This document shows positions 38,302 to 45,603 of a stretch of DNA of 57,925 bases, piece by piece. The translations under genes and the position numbers were made by a program. Origin of the DNA: a virus. The notes below the pieces were generated by a model. The model did no database searches and was not told where the DNA came from. It saw only the letters and a program-made list of their open reading frames with translations. How positions within the stretch are numbered: position 1 is the first letter of the stretch; the number at the start of each line of letters is the position of its first letter. Location: IMG/VR virus record IMGVR_UViG_3300048922_000444, positions 1 through 57,925 of that record, one strand, 5' to 3'.

Positions 38302-39516
38302 ATGCTGACCGACACCAAGCTGCGCTCGCTAAAGCCCAAGCCCGCGGTGTACCGCGTGGCCGACGCTAACGGCTTGTGCATTGAGGTACGTCCGACCGGC
38401 ACCAAGGTGTGGCGATATCGCTATCGCTACCTAGGTAAGGCCAGCATCATCACGATCGACGAGTATCCTGCTACGTCGCTCCAGGTGGCACGCGCGGAGC
38501 GGGATAGGCTCCGGGCTCTGCTCCGTGGCGGGGCTAACCCCTCGCAAGTTGCCAAGGCCGAGCGCGCGGCGCATGGCGAGCGTGTTGCCACCACCTTTTC
38601 CGCAGTGGCACTCGAGCTGCTGGCGAAACGCGCAAAGGAAGGTCTTACGCCCGGCTCAGTGGTGCGCGAGCGTCGCTTGATCCAAAAGGATCTGGCACCT
38701 CTGGCTGACATGCCTCTGAGCGAGATCACCGCCCCCATACTGCTTGCCGCACTTCGCAAGCTAGAGCAGCGCGGGGTGATCGAAACTGCGCACCGCGCTA
38801 GATCTCATGCCGGCCGAGTTTTCCGATACGCCGTGGCCACGGGCAGGGCAGAGCGCAACCCGGCTCAGGACTTGGCTGGTGCCCTCGAGCAACCAAAGAC
38901 GAAGCACTTTGCGAGCATGACTGAGCCCTCGCAGATCGGCGCACTTCTACGCGCGCTGTGGGGCTACCAAGGCTCGCTTGTTACGCAGGCAGCGCTCAAG
39001 CTCGCACCAATGCTGTTCGTGCGTCCCGGCGAGCTGCGCCATGCCAAATGGGCCGATATTGACCTCGATGCTGGCGAATGGCGGTATGTGACCAGCAAGA
39101 CAAACACGCCTCACATCGTCCCGCTATCCGCGCAGGCCATCGAAGTGTTCCAGGACCTGTACCCGTACACCAAACGAAGCGAGTTCGTATTCCCGGGCGT
39201 GCGAAGTGTCCTCAAGCCGATGAGTGAGAACACGCTCAATGCTGCACTTAGGAACTTGGGCTTCGACGGTTCGATGATGGTTGGTCACGGCTTCCGGGCG
39301 ATGGCCCGAACCGTGCTGGACGAAGTGCTGGGCTTCCGGCCGGACTACATCGAGCACCAACTTGCGCACGCGGTTAAGGATCCACTTGGGCGCGCCTACA
39401 ACCGCGCTACGCATCTGCCAGAACGCAGGAAGATGATGCAGGCCTGGTCGGACTATCTGGACCGTCTGCGCGAAGAGCAGCCCAAAGTTGTCGAGTTCCG
39501 CGCTAAGCGCGCATAA
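38302..39516 (+). CDS. int: P4-type tyrosine integrase (DUF4102 N-terminal domain)
   Basis: 404 aa from the ATG at 38302. N-terminal DUF4102 arm-binding domain (MLTDTKLRSLKPKPAVYRVAD, YRYLGKASIITIDEYP), core-binding domain, then the catalytic domain: Arg in VRPGELRHAKW, Lys in TSKTNTPH, HGFR in VGHGFRAMART, His in HQLAHAV and the nucleophile Tyr in RAYNRATH. A frame opening at 38239 lies in the repeat region and is less likely. It lies 176 bases after the tRNA-Met fragment and is the integrase of the second element. Confidence 0.95.
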   Translation: MLTDTKLRSLKPKPAVYRVADANGLCIEVRPTGTKVWRYRYRYLGKASIITIDEYPATSLQVARAERDRLRALLRGGANPSQVAKAERAAHGERVATTFSAVALELLAKRAKEGLTPGSVVRERRLIQKDLAPLADMPLSEITAPILLAALRKLEQRGVIETAHRARSHAGRVFRYAVATGRAERNPAQDLAGALEQPKTKHFASMTEPSQIGALLRALWGYQGSLVTQAALKLAPMLFVRPGELRHAKWADIDLDAGEWRYVTSKTNTPHIVPLSAQAIEVFQDLYPYTKRSEFVFPGVRSVLKPMSENTLNAALRNLGFDGSMMVGHGFRAMARTVLDEVLGFRPDYIEHQLAHAVKDPLGRAYNRATHLPERRKMMQAWSDYLDRLREEQPKVVEFRAKRA

Positions 39517-39572
39517 CCCTTTCACTGCTGACAGGAGGATTCGAAGAGGTCTACCGGCGTCATAAACAAAGC

Positions 39573-39606
39573 GGCCGAGATAGGGGTTGGCGCCCCTAGC
39601 TCGGCC
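39573..39606. other. Long hairpin downstream of the integrase
   Basis: GGCCGAG-A-TAGGGG (39573-39586) pairs with CCCCTA-G-CTCGGCC (39593-39606): 13 pairs with one internal mismatch around a six-base loop. No T run follows, so it is not a normal intrinsic terminator. It could protect the int mRNA end or act as a DNA site. Confidence 0.65.
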
Positions 39607-39635
39607 TACCACAACCGACTATTGGAGAGTCGATC

Positions 39636-39881
39636 ATGGATTGCAGCATTATAGATGTTGCGCCTGAACGGGCGCGTTCGGCCGCGAAGCGGCACATTTC
39701 ATCAGTCCGAGGGGCGCACCGTACTACCCGCGGCTTCGCCGCCCGCCGCTGGCTCACCGCCCGCGACGATCTCAATACCTACCGCCTCTGTGGCGTGCTT
39801 TTCCTGATCGGCACAATTTTGGGTGTCTCCGATATGACCGTCATTGAACTTGTCATGGAGGTGACCTGTGCCCGTATCTGA
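39636..39881 (+). CDS. Small protein with a hydrophobic C-terminal segment
   Basis: 81 aa. ATG follows a GGAGAG ribosome binding site. Basic N-terminal half (RARSAAKRHISSVRGAHRTTRGFAARRW) and one possible membrane span (LCGVLFLIGTILGV). It overlaps the next gene by 14 bases. No family recognised; first gene of the second element's rightward operon. Confidence 0.6.
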   Translation: MDCSIIDVAPERARSAAKRHISSVRGAHRTTRGFAARRWLTARDDLNTYRLCGVLFLIGTILGVSDMTVIELVMEVTCARI

Positions 39882-40125
39882 CCTTACCGAAGAAACCCCG
39901 TACGGCGCGATCCCGGTCCAGGATGACGCTCCGACCTACAAGATCTGTGCAGGCATCGACACGATGCACGCGCTGGGTGACGCAAGCCTCTACGTGAGCT
40001 TTGTCCGATCGTTCTTCCGAACCTGTATGGACAATTGCACCTCCCCGACATTTGATGAAATTGCCGTACTGGATCATCTTCTGGAAGAGGCTCAAGCACT
40101 GCGGCGCGCATCGAGGGTGGACTGA
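39868..40125 (+). CDS. Hypothetical protein
   Basis: 85 aa, GTG start at 39868 preceded by GGAGG. Acidic N-terminus, then a helical region (YVSFVRSFFRTCMDNC, FDEIAVLDHLLEEAQALRR). Two Cys in the middle. The stop overlaps the next start as TGATG. Unknown function; part of the coupled small-gene chain. Confidence 0.65.
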   Translation: MPVSDLTEETPYGAIPVQDDAPTYKICAGIDTMHALGDASLYVSFVRSFFRTCMDNCTSPTFDEIAVLDHLLEEAQALRRASRVD

Positions 40126-40340
40126 TGGCCGCGCTCGCTAGCCAAGAGAGAATCACCGAGCTGAGGCAAGTCCTAAACGAAGCAGCGCAAGCCATCTGGG
40201 ATATCCAGGGCATCACTCAGCTACTACTCAGCTCAGGGGAAATGGATGCGGCCAGCTTTTCCCCCGAGGTCCGAGCCGTCGTCAGCATGGTCCACGAGAG
40301 GGCTGCCCATATGGGTAAGGGCATTGAGGAGGTCCTATGA
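40125..40340 (+). CDS. Hypothetical helical protein
   Basis: 71 aa, helical throughout (ERITELRQVLNEAAQAIWDIQGITQLLL, VRAVVSMVHERAAHMGKGIEEV). Coupled to its neighbours by overlaps at both ends (TGATG and ATGA). The layout and length recall small regulatory proteins of satellites, but no family is recognised. Confidence 0.65.
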   Translation: MAALASQERITELRQVLNEAAQAIWDIQGITQLLLSSGEMDAASFSPEVRAVVSMVHERAAHMGKGIEEVL

Positions 40341-40876
40341 GCCAGGCTAAGCCTCCAAGACATAAGCGGCCGGTGCGCTTCAATAGGACCCGCGCCAATC
40401 CAATGCAGCGATTGCCCTTCTATCGTCGAAGTCATGCCGGTGGCGGCGACTACTGGAGGATGCCGCCCGCCGAGGGCTATGCCATAGGTAGAGAAATCGG
40501 TACGTTGTGCGCGGGTGCATTCCTAATGGCGGTAGTCGAGTCCCTAAGGGGCGAGTTGTACCGTCATGAAGCAAACTTGGCAGAGTTTGTGGCATCTGCC
40601 ATTCAGGTGAGTGGTGGTGTGCTCTCCCCATCAGAGCGAGGAATCATCGACGGGTTCTTTGGGACACGTTCGCCGTTGACTGAGATCCTGCATGCAGGCG
40701 TTCGGCAAAAATCCGATGATCTTGGATGGACCAAGGAGCAGATCGAGGCGGCATTGGCAGATGCCAGTGCGATGAGCCCGGAGGAGTACCTACTTCAGCT
40801 GGCTCCCCAGCGTAAGGCAATTGGTAAAACGGGCGGGGATGGTATTCAGTTCAAGCTCCAACCGAATTCAGAGTAA
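40337..40876 (+). CDS. Hypothetical protein
   Basis: 179 aa. Basic N-terminus (RHKRPVRFNRTRANPMQRLPFYRR), then a helical core (EGYAIGREIGTLCAGAFLMAVVESLRGELYRHEANLAEFVASAI) and a C-terminal segment with KSDDLGWTKEQIEAALADASAMSPEEY. A DNA-associated role is possible but unproven. Starts in the stop of the previous gene (ATGA). Confidence 0.7.
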   Translation: MSQAKPPRHKRPVRFNRTRANPMQRLPFYRRSHAGGGDYWRMPPAEGYAIGREIGTLCAGAFLMAVVESLRGELYRHEANLAEFVASAIQVSGGVLSPSERGIIDGFFGTRSPLTEILHAGVRQKSDDLGWTKEQIEAALADASAMSPEEYLLQLAPQRKAIGKTGGDGIQFKLQPNSE

Positions 40877-40914
40877 GAATACGGGTGCTATGCATCCAAC
40901 AGAAGGATCGGGAC

Positions 40915-41862
40915 ATGAATAGCAGAATTTACAACCTGAAAAAGTGGCTGACGCTGGAGGACGCGGCCGCCTATGTGTCCCGGTCCCTGGGGGAAGCTTG
41001 CTCAGTGGCAGACCTTTTGCAGCTGTCGCTAGACGGCCACGTAGTTATCTCTGTCAACTTTGTCAATCACGCCAAGGCAAACCTTGGAGATATGGTAAAG
41101 GCGCCGCTAGCGAAGATGCGTCTGTACGCCTCGACGTCTAAGAGCGAGCACTCTTCTGAAATCCAAGCGTTGGCTGGCGATCTGGAGGCGAAGATCGATC
41201 CTGCCGAAAGAACTGTGTGGTTCCGTGACAATCTCGAGCGGGTGAACCAGATTGGCGGGATCTTCGCCTATGTTGGTGACCAAGTCGATCGTGATCGGAT
41301 TCTGGAATGGAAATCAGGCCTAGAGACAATTGACGGAATTTGGGATATTCCAAATTTCGGTAGCGCGCGGCTTGACGTTGAACATGCTCTTCAAGCTCTC
41401 ATCGACGGCCCCGAGGTGACGCTGAGTTGCCTTGGCGGCACTGTCGTCGTTGATGAGACAGGTACTCGATTCGCGCGCTTGATGGAGCCTTTTGAGCATC
41501 CGACCAAGGGTGATACGGATGAGGGCGCCGCGAATCTATCCCGGCGTAGTGCGAGGGACTATTTTCCATGCGGAGGGCTTCCAGACGACGCGGTGATGGT
41601 GGTGCGTCCCTCGGCCCTAGATAAGTTCATTGCTGACAGCAACGCCACGGTCGCATCTGTTCAGAAAGATGTAGGGACGCGTGAGAAGGCGGGGTTATTG
41701 AAGTTGATTGCTGGATTGGCAGACCTCGCCAAGATCGATCTGCGTAGTGACAAGGCGGCGGTCCAATTGGAGGCTGCTGCCGCTCCCTATGACGGCCCAG
41801 GTGCAAAGACCCTGCGGAAGCACATCGAAACAATTCGGGAGGAAATACTGCCGCAGGGGTAG
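40915..41862 (+). CDS. Hypothetical protein, possibly phage replication or regulation
   Basis: 315 aa from the ATG at 40915, preceded by AGAAGG; the in-frame start at 40885 lacks this. The N-terminal KKWLTLEDAAAYVSRSLGEACSVADLLQLSLDGHVVISV resembles the winged-helix DNA-binding segments used in phage regulators that begin with WLTLEDAA. The C-terminal 100 residues are helical and charged. No catalytic motif; similar long proteins with this start occur in Pseudomonas and Xanthomonas prophages. Confidence 0.75.
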   Translation: MNSRIYNLKKWLTLEDAAAYVSRSLGEACSVADLLQLSLDGHVVISVNFVNHAKANLGDMVKAPLAKMRLYASTSKSEHSSEIQALAGDLEAKIDPAERTVWFRDNLERVNQIGGIFAYVGDQVDRDRILEWKSGLETIDGIWDIPNFGSARLDVEHALQALIDGPEVTLSCLGGTVVVDETGTRFARLMEPFEHPTKGDTDEGAANLSRRSARDYFPCGGLPDDAVMVVRPSALDKFIADSNATVASVQKDVGTREKAGLLKLIAGLADLAKIDLRSDKAAVQLEAAAAPYDGPGAKTLRKHIETIREEILPQG

Positions 41863-41962
41863 CGTGGTAACTACCTAAGTTCGCAGGGAAATTGCCACTC
41901 GTTTTGCTTGTTCAGTCCTAACTTTGCTGCACCCGCCGCTCAGCGGCTAAACGGTGCTGTCA

Positions 41963-42166
41963 ATGGATACACGCGGACAACGGGACTTCCGGCCCTTCAT
42001 TCCGGAATGTGCAAAGGTTGGCATAGGTAGATCCAAAGCCTACGAACTCGCCAATGCCGGCCTCCTCGAAACGGTGAGCATCGGTCGCCGTCGCTTCGTC
42101 TATCTGGACAGCCTCTACACCTTGCCGGCTCGTCTGGCGAAGGGGGTCCAGTGGACTGCCCAATGA
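41963..42166 (+). CDS. Small excisionase/AlpA-like DNA-binding protein
   Basis: 67 aa from the ATG at 41963. The core FRPFIPECAKVGIGRSKAYELANAGLLETVSIGRRRFVYLDSLYTLP is the wHTH pattern of MerR-like excisionases (HTH_17): helix-turn-helix, wing, then a specificity segment. In P4-type elements such proteins control integrase and excision. ATGA overlap with the next gene. Confidence 0.8.
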   Translation: MDTRGQRDFRPFIPECAKVGIGRSKAYELANAGLLETVSIGRRRFVYLDSLYTLPARLAKGVQWTAQ

Positions 42167-42417
42167 CTGGTTTCGACTTCTCCGCCCTTAACTCTGCCCA
42201 AGAGCGGATCCTCGACTTCGGGGGATGGACGTCCGACTTCCCTCATGGCGAATCCAAGCCAACCCGCAAGGACACCCAGGGCCTGATTGAGCGCGGCCTC
42301 CTGATCTCAGTCAACGTCCGGCGCCGGGACAGCTATGGCTCCTATTCACTCACGGAGTACCGAGTTCCGGAGCCGGCGGGGCGCGCGTGGAAGCAGCAGA
42401 AGGAGAGCCATCGATGA
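42163..42417 (+). CDS. Hypothetical small protein
   Basis: 84 aa from the ATG at 42163. Segment RKDTQGLIERGLLISVNVRRRDSYGSYSLTEYRVPEPAG looks like a winged-helix module (helix, then a beta hairpin wing). Located between two AlpA-like genes with ATGA overlaps at both ends, so probably a further regulator. Confidence 0.7.
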   Translation: MTGFDFSALNSAQERILDFGGWTSDFPHGESKPTRKDTQGLIERGLLISVNVRRRDSYGSYSLTEYRVPEPAGRAWKQQKESHR

Positions 42418-42644
42418 CCAGCGAAGCAATTCAGGCGGGCCGCATAGCCTCGAAGGGCCGCGTGCTGATGCGTCTCCCTGACGTCATGGCGGCGTGCGGA
42501 ATGTCCAGGTCCCTCATCTACAAGTTGGCAAAGGATCACCGATTCCCGCGCCCGATCCGGGTGGCAGCCAGAGTGTCCGCCTGGAACTCTGAAGAGGTCC
42601 AAGCGTGGATTGACGCGCGCTGCGACGAAAGGAGGGGCGCCTGA
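42414..42644 (+). CDS. AlpA-family transcriptional regulator
   Basis: 76 aa from the ATG at 42414. The pattern VLMRLPDVMAACGMSRSLIYKLAKDHRFPRPIRVAARVSAWNSEEVQAWI is the AlpA/Vis family (PF05930). P4 Vis is both excisionase and regulator of int. It shares its last base with the antirepressor start. Confidence 0.9.
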   Translation: MTSEAIQAGRIASKGRVLMRLPDVMAACGMSRSLIYKLAKDHRFPRPIRVAARVSAWNSEEVQAWIDARCDERRGA

Positions 42645-43339
42645 TGGCAACTGGAATTGTCCAAGTCGACTTCAATGGCGCCCTGCTTGTGGGTCGGCTC
42701 CACCAAGGCCAGCCCTACGTGGCCATGCGTCCGATCGTGGAGGGAATGGGGCTGGACTGGAACAAGCAGCTAGACAAGCTTAAGACGCACCCAGTGCTGT
42801 CGCGACAACTGTCCACCTTAAGGGGGATGGTTGCCGGCGATGGCAAGGGTAGGCAGATGCAGTCCCTTCCTCTATCGCGCGTCCCGTTCTGGCTGGCGAC
42901 CGTCAACCCGAACAAGGTGAGAGAGTCCATCCGGGCGCGTGTCATTCTGTTTCAAGAGCAGGCCGCGGACGTCTTGGCTGAGGCATTCTTGGCCAGCAGC
43001 GCTCGCCTGGACACCTGCCGTGCGAAACGAGTGGCGAGTACGGTCATGTGCCGGATTCTGCACGACACCCTGATCTCCCTTGGGAAGGATCCGAAAGGAT
43101 TCGATTACGCCACAGAGCACCGTTTGGTGAACCACTGCATCACTGGTGTCTTCGGGCCAATCGCAGAAACGGAGTTGTCGACAGAACAGCTGAAGCTGCA
43201 GGAGGAACTGCGGATGCAGAACGCTGTCTGGATCGGCCAAGGAATTGCCTACCGAGAGCGTAAGCCCCGTCTTGAGCGGCATGCCTCCCAATGGATTCCC
43301 CCGGCCCAACAGAAGCTGGGGGGCTCCCATGCAGCGTGA
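42644..43339 (+). CDS. Phage antirepressor, P22_AR_N domain
   Basis: 231 aa. VQVDFNGALLVGRLHQGQPYVAMRPIVEGMGLDWNKQLDKLKTHPVLS is the P22 antirepressor N-terminal domain, and the C-terminal half (residues 120-200) has the helical pattern following it in related proteins. Antirepressors bind and disable phage repressors. In a satellite-like element this could induce a resident prophage, such as the P2-like one here, or its own. Confidence 0.88.
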   Translation: MATGIVQVDFNGALLVGRLHQGQPYVAMRPIVEGMGLDWNKQLDKLKTHPVLSRQLSTLRGMVAGDGKGRQMQSLPLSRVPFWLATVNPNKVRESIRARVILFQEQAADVLAEAFLASSARLDTCRAKRVASTVMCRILHDTLISLGKDPKGFDYATEHRLVNHCITGVFGPIAETELSTEQLKLQEELRMQNAVWIGQGIAYRERKPRLERHASQWIPPAQQKLGGSHAA

Positions 43340-43862
43340 CTCCAAATCGATCCTATTGCATAGAGCCTCCGGCTTTCTCGTCGACCCCGCCTCTGGCTTG
43401 GTGTGGGGCGAGTCGGGGAGAAAGTTGGGGGCGCAGTACCGCGACGGATACGTGCGGATCATTCAGAGACTGGGACGGGCTTCCTGCCGAACCTGGTACG
43501 CCCATCGGTTGGTGTGGGAGGCCGCCAATGGCTCGATACCAGACGGAATGGAGATAGATCACCTGGATGGGGACAAGTCCAACAACCGGGTGAGCAATCT
43601 GCAGGCGGTGAGCGGTCCTGAGAACCGTCGCCGCCAGCGTGAGAGGTGCTTGCGGAAGTACGGCAGCCAATCCCCTACGTGCAAGCTGACGCCTGCTGAA
43701 GTCCTGGCGGTGATGGGCACCCAAGGGATCGTTCCCACGAAGGCCTGGGCCAGGCGGCTATCGGTCACTCCGTCGCTGATCCGGTCTATTCGGAAGGGCC
43801 GCACGTGGAAGCACCTGACCGAAGGCACCAAGTTGCCACGTAGTCGCCCTAAGCGCGCCTGA
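43329..43862 (+). CDS. HNH homing-type endonuclease
   Basis: 177 aa from the ATG at 43329. Central HNH motif: WYAHRLVWEAANGSIPDGMEIDHLDGDKSNNRVSNLQAVSGPENRRR (His in AHR and DHLDGDKSNNR). C-terminal KAWARRLSVTPSLIRSIRKGRTWKHL is the DNA-binding segment typical of free-standing phage HNH enzymes. It overlaps the antirepressor end by 11 bases. It may be a selfish insertion or aid recombination. Confidence 0.88.
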   Translation: MQRDSKSILLHRASGFLVDPASGLVWGESGRKLGAQYRDGYVRIIQRLGRASCRTWYAHRLVWEAANGSIPDGMEIDHLDGDKSNNRVSNLQAVSGPENRRRQRERCLRKYGSQSPTCKLTPAEVLAVMGTQGIVPTKAWARRLSVTPSLIRSIRKGRTWKHLTEGTKLPRSRPKRA

Positions 43863-43892
43863 GGGCTGCGCTCACTTGCCCTTGGGGGGCGT

Positions 43893-44369
43893 ATGCACAG
43901 TACAAGCCAGGACCGCGCTAAGCGGCCTGTAGCAGGCAATGCCGGTCATGCACCGGCTTACGCTCGGGGAAACCCCGACAAGCGTCGACAGAAGCTCACG
44001 GGGCGCGCCAAGGGTGCGCCGTTCTTGATGCTCGAACACCGTATATCCGACTCTGAGGAGTTCGGCCGCCTCTCCGGCAATGCCGTGAAGCTGCTTCTGG
44101 AGCTTGCCCGACAGTACCGTCCGGGAAAGAACGGTGACCTGAGCATTGCTTGGTCGATGCTCTCTACGCGTGGGTGGAGGAGCAAGGCGACGGTCCACGG
44201 TGCCAAGTTGGAGCTACTGGCGGGCGGCTGGATCATCGAAACCCGCAAGGGTGGCAAGAATATGTGCAGCCTGTACGCGCTGACGTACTACGCGATTGAC
44301 GAATCCGAAAAGCATCTGGAACCGTCGACTGTCACTCCACCGAATCTGTGGAGAAATCGCGATGGCTAG
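43893..44369 (+). CDS. Winged-helix replication-initiator-like protein
   Basis: 158 aa. GAPFLMLEHRISDSEEFGRLSGNAVKLLLELARQYRPGKNGDLSIAWSMLSTRGWRSKATVHGAKLELLAGGWIIETRKGGKN is a winged-helix unit of the kind found in RepA-like initiators and phage replication proteins. Its stop codon falls at the first of a set of iteron-like repeats (44369-44502), the normal position of an initiator's binding sites. No polymerase or primase motif. Role inferred from this pairing. Confidence 0.7.
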   Translation: MHSTSQDRAKRPVAGNAGHAPAYARGNPDKRRQKLTGRAKGAPFLMLEHRISDSEEFGRLSGNAVKLLLELARQYRPGKNGDLSIAWSMLSTRGWRSKATVHGAKLELLAGGWIIETRKGGKNMCSLYALTYYAIDESEKHLEPSTVTPPNLWRNRDG

Positions 44370-44502
44370 TCGCTATGTGGGCCAACGTGGTCGCTATGCA
44401 GGCCAACTCCTCGATAGGTTGGCCCACATACAGACCTATGAGGTCGCTATGCAGGCCAGTCAGGCGGTTATCCACAACCCATCGAGGTCGCTATGTGTAC
44501 AC
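44369..44502 (+). repeat. Iteron-like direct repeats, possible replication origin
   Basis: GTCGCTATGTGGGCCAA at 44369, GTCGCTATGCAGGCCAA at 44390, GTCGCTATGCAGGCCAG at 44443 and GTCGCTATGTGTACA at 44488. An inverted copy, TTGGCCCACATA, lies at 44419-44430 and matches 12 bases of the first repeat exactly. GGTTATCCACAAC at 44466-44478 resembles a DnaA box (TTATCCACA). The rest of the 293-base gap to the next gene has no credible ORF. Confidence 0.78.
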
Positions 44503-44662
44503 CCTTCTAGATATATACCAAGCGGAGCGTGCTTCACCTGCTTCCCTGTCTTGGATCTAAGCCCTCTGATCTGGGCGGCCCGAACGGAACCCGTTCGTCT
44601 CCCGAACCGGTTCGCCACACGGTCCGCAAGCGGGGCAATCCAGGGCCCGCTGGAGGTGGTGT

Positions 44663-45409
44663 ATGGGCCAGGTTGAGCAGGGGACGGAGAACTACGACTG
44701 GGAAAGATCCCTGACTGTACTGCAGGACGAACAGGCGATCGACGTTGCGGCCAAAGCACTTGCCTGTGCTTTCGGTGTATCCAGCTCGATGAGCGTTCCC
44801 CTGATCCGCTGGTCGGGTGCAGACGGAGAACCAAATCCAGATAGGGGGGCGACTCTGTCCCTATGCCGCCGCGGCAGAGTGCAGCAGTCGGCTAGTGGCT
44901 ATCTGCCCGAAGGGCTTCAGGCTCGGGAGAAGGCACTTCAGTTGTTCAAGCCAGCCGATAGGGATGCAATCGTAGAGTTCGATGGGTCTGCGCTGATGCG
45001 CGTGCCAGGTTCCGCGAGACGTACCCGGCAGATGCGAGCATGGAACGCCTCCAAGGTGCTTGTAGCCACGCCAGCTACCCGACCCTCGAGATTCGCGCTG
45101 CATGCGTTGGTGGATGCTCATCTGGACGGACCGCTGGAGGCATGGTTGCTTCTGTACAGCACCGGCAAGCGGAACTGTTGGGAAACCGTCTCGCTGCATA
45201 TGGCGGCTTGTGGCCACCCTGACTGGGCTGCCCGAGAGGCAGCGACCAGGCTGATGGGCAATCGCCGCCCGTTCCGGGAGGTGGCGAAGGAGGTTGCCAA
45301 GCGCGAAGCATACTGCCGCTCCCAGGTGATGGCTGCTGAGCGGCGATTGATGGACTGGCTGAGCCGGGCAAGTCGTCGCGTCGTCAGAGCGATGGGCACC
45401 ACTCTCTAA
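44663..45409 (+). CDS. Hypothetical protein downstream of the putative origin
   Basis: 248 aa, ATG preceded by GGAGG. Contains AIVEFDGSALMRVPGSARRTRQMRAW and an Arg-rich helical C-terminus (REVAKEVAKREAYCRSQVMAAERRLMDWLSRASRRVV). The C-terminal half (ETVSLHMAACGHPDWAAREAATRLMG) looks like an HTH-containing module. No known family. Terminated by the strong hairpin at 45508. Confidence 0.75.
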   Translation: MGQVEQGTENYDWERSLTVLQDEQAIDVAAKALACAFGVSSSMSVPLIRWSGADGEPNPDRGATLSLCRRGRVQQSASGYLPEGLQAREKALQLFKPADRDAIVEFDGSALMRVPGSARRTRQMRAWNASKVLVATPATRPSRFALHALVDAHLDGPLEAWLLLYSTGKRNCWETVSLHMAACGHPDWAAREAATRLMGNRRPFREVAKEVAKREAYCRSQVMAAERRLMDWLSRASRRVVRAMGTTL

Positions 45410-45507
45410 GTGCCGCAGACATCCATGGACTGCCATGGACGCGGGAGGCGAGAACGCCCAAATCCCGTCCTAAGTAGTAGGGCCCCACGTCCCCCAAGGG
45501 CGGGCCC

Positions 45508-45544
45508 GGGTGGCGAGTGAAGTGCTCGCCACCCTTCTTTTTTT
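45508..45544 (+). terminator. Strong intrinsic terminator
   Basis: GGGTGGCGAG and CTCGCCACCC form a perfect 10-bp stem with a 7-base loop, followed by TTC and eight T. It separates the regulatory/replication genes from the ejection protein genes. Upstream at 45423 and 45433 lies a tandem CCATGGAC repeat. Confidence 0.9.
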
Positions 45545-45603
45545 GCTGCGGCATCACTCGTGCACCTGTGCCGTTAGCCATCCCAGAACAGGAGAGCCCC
45601 GAC

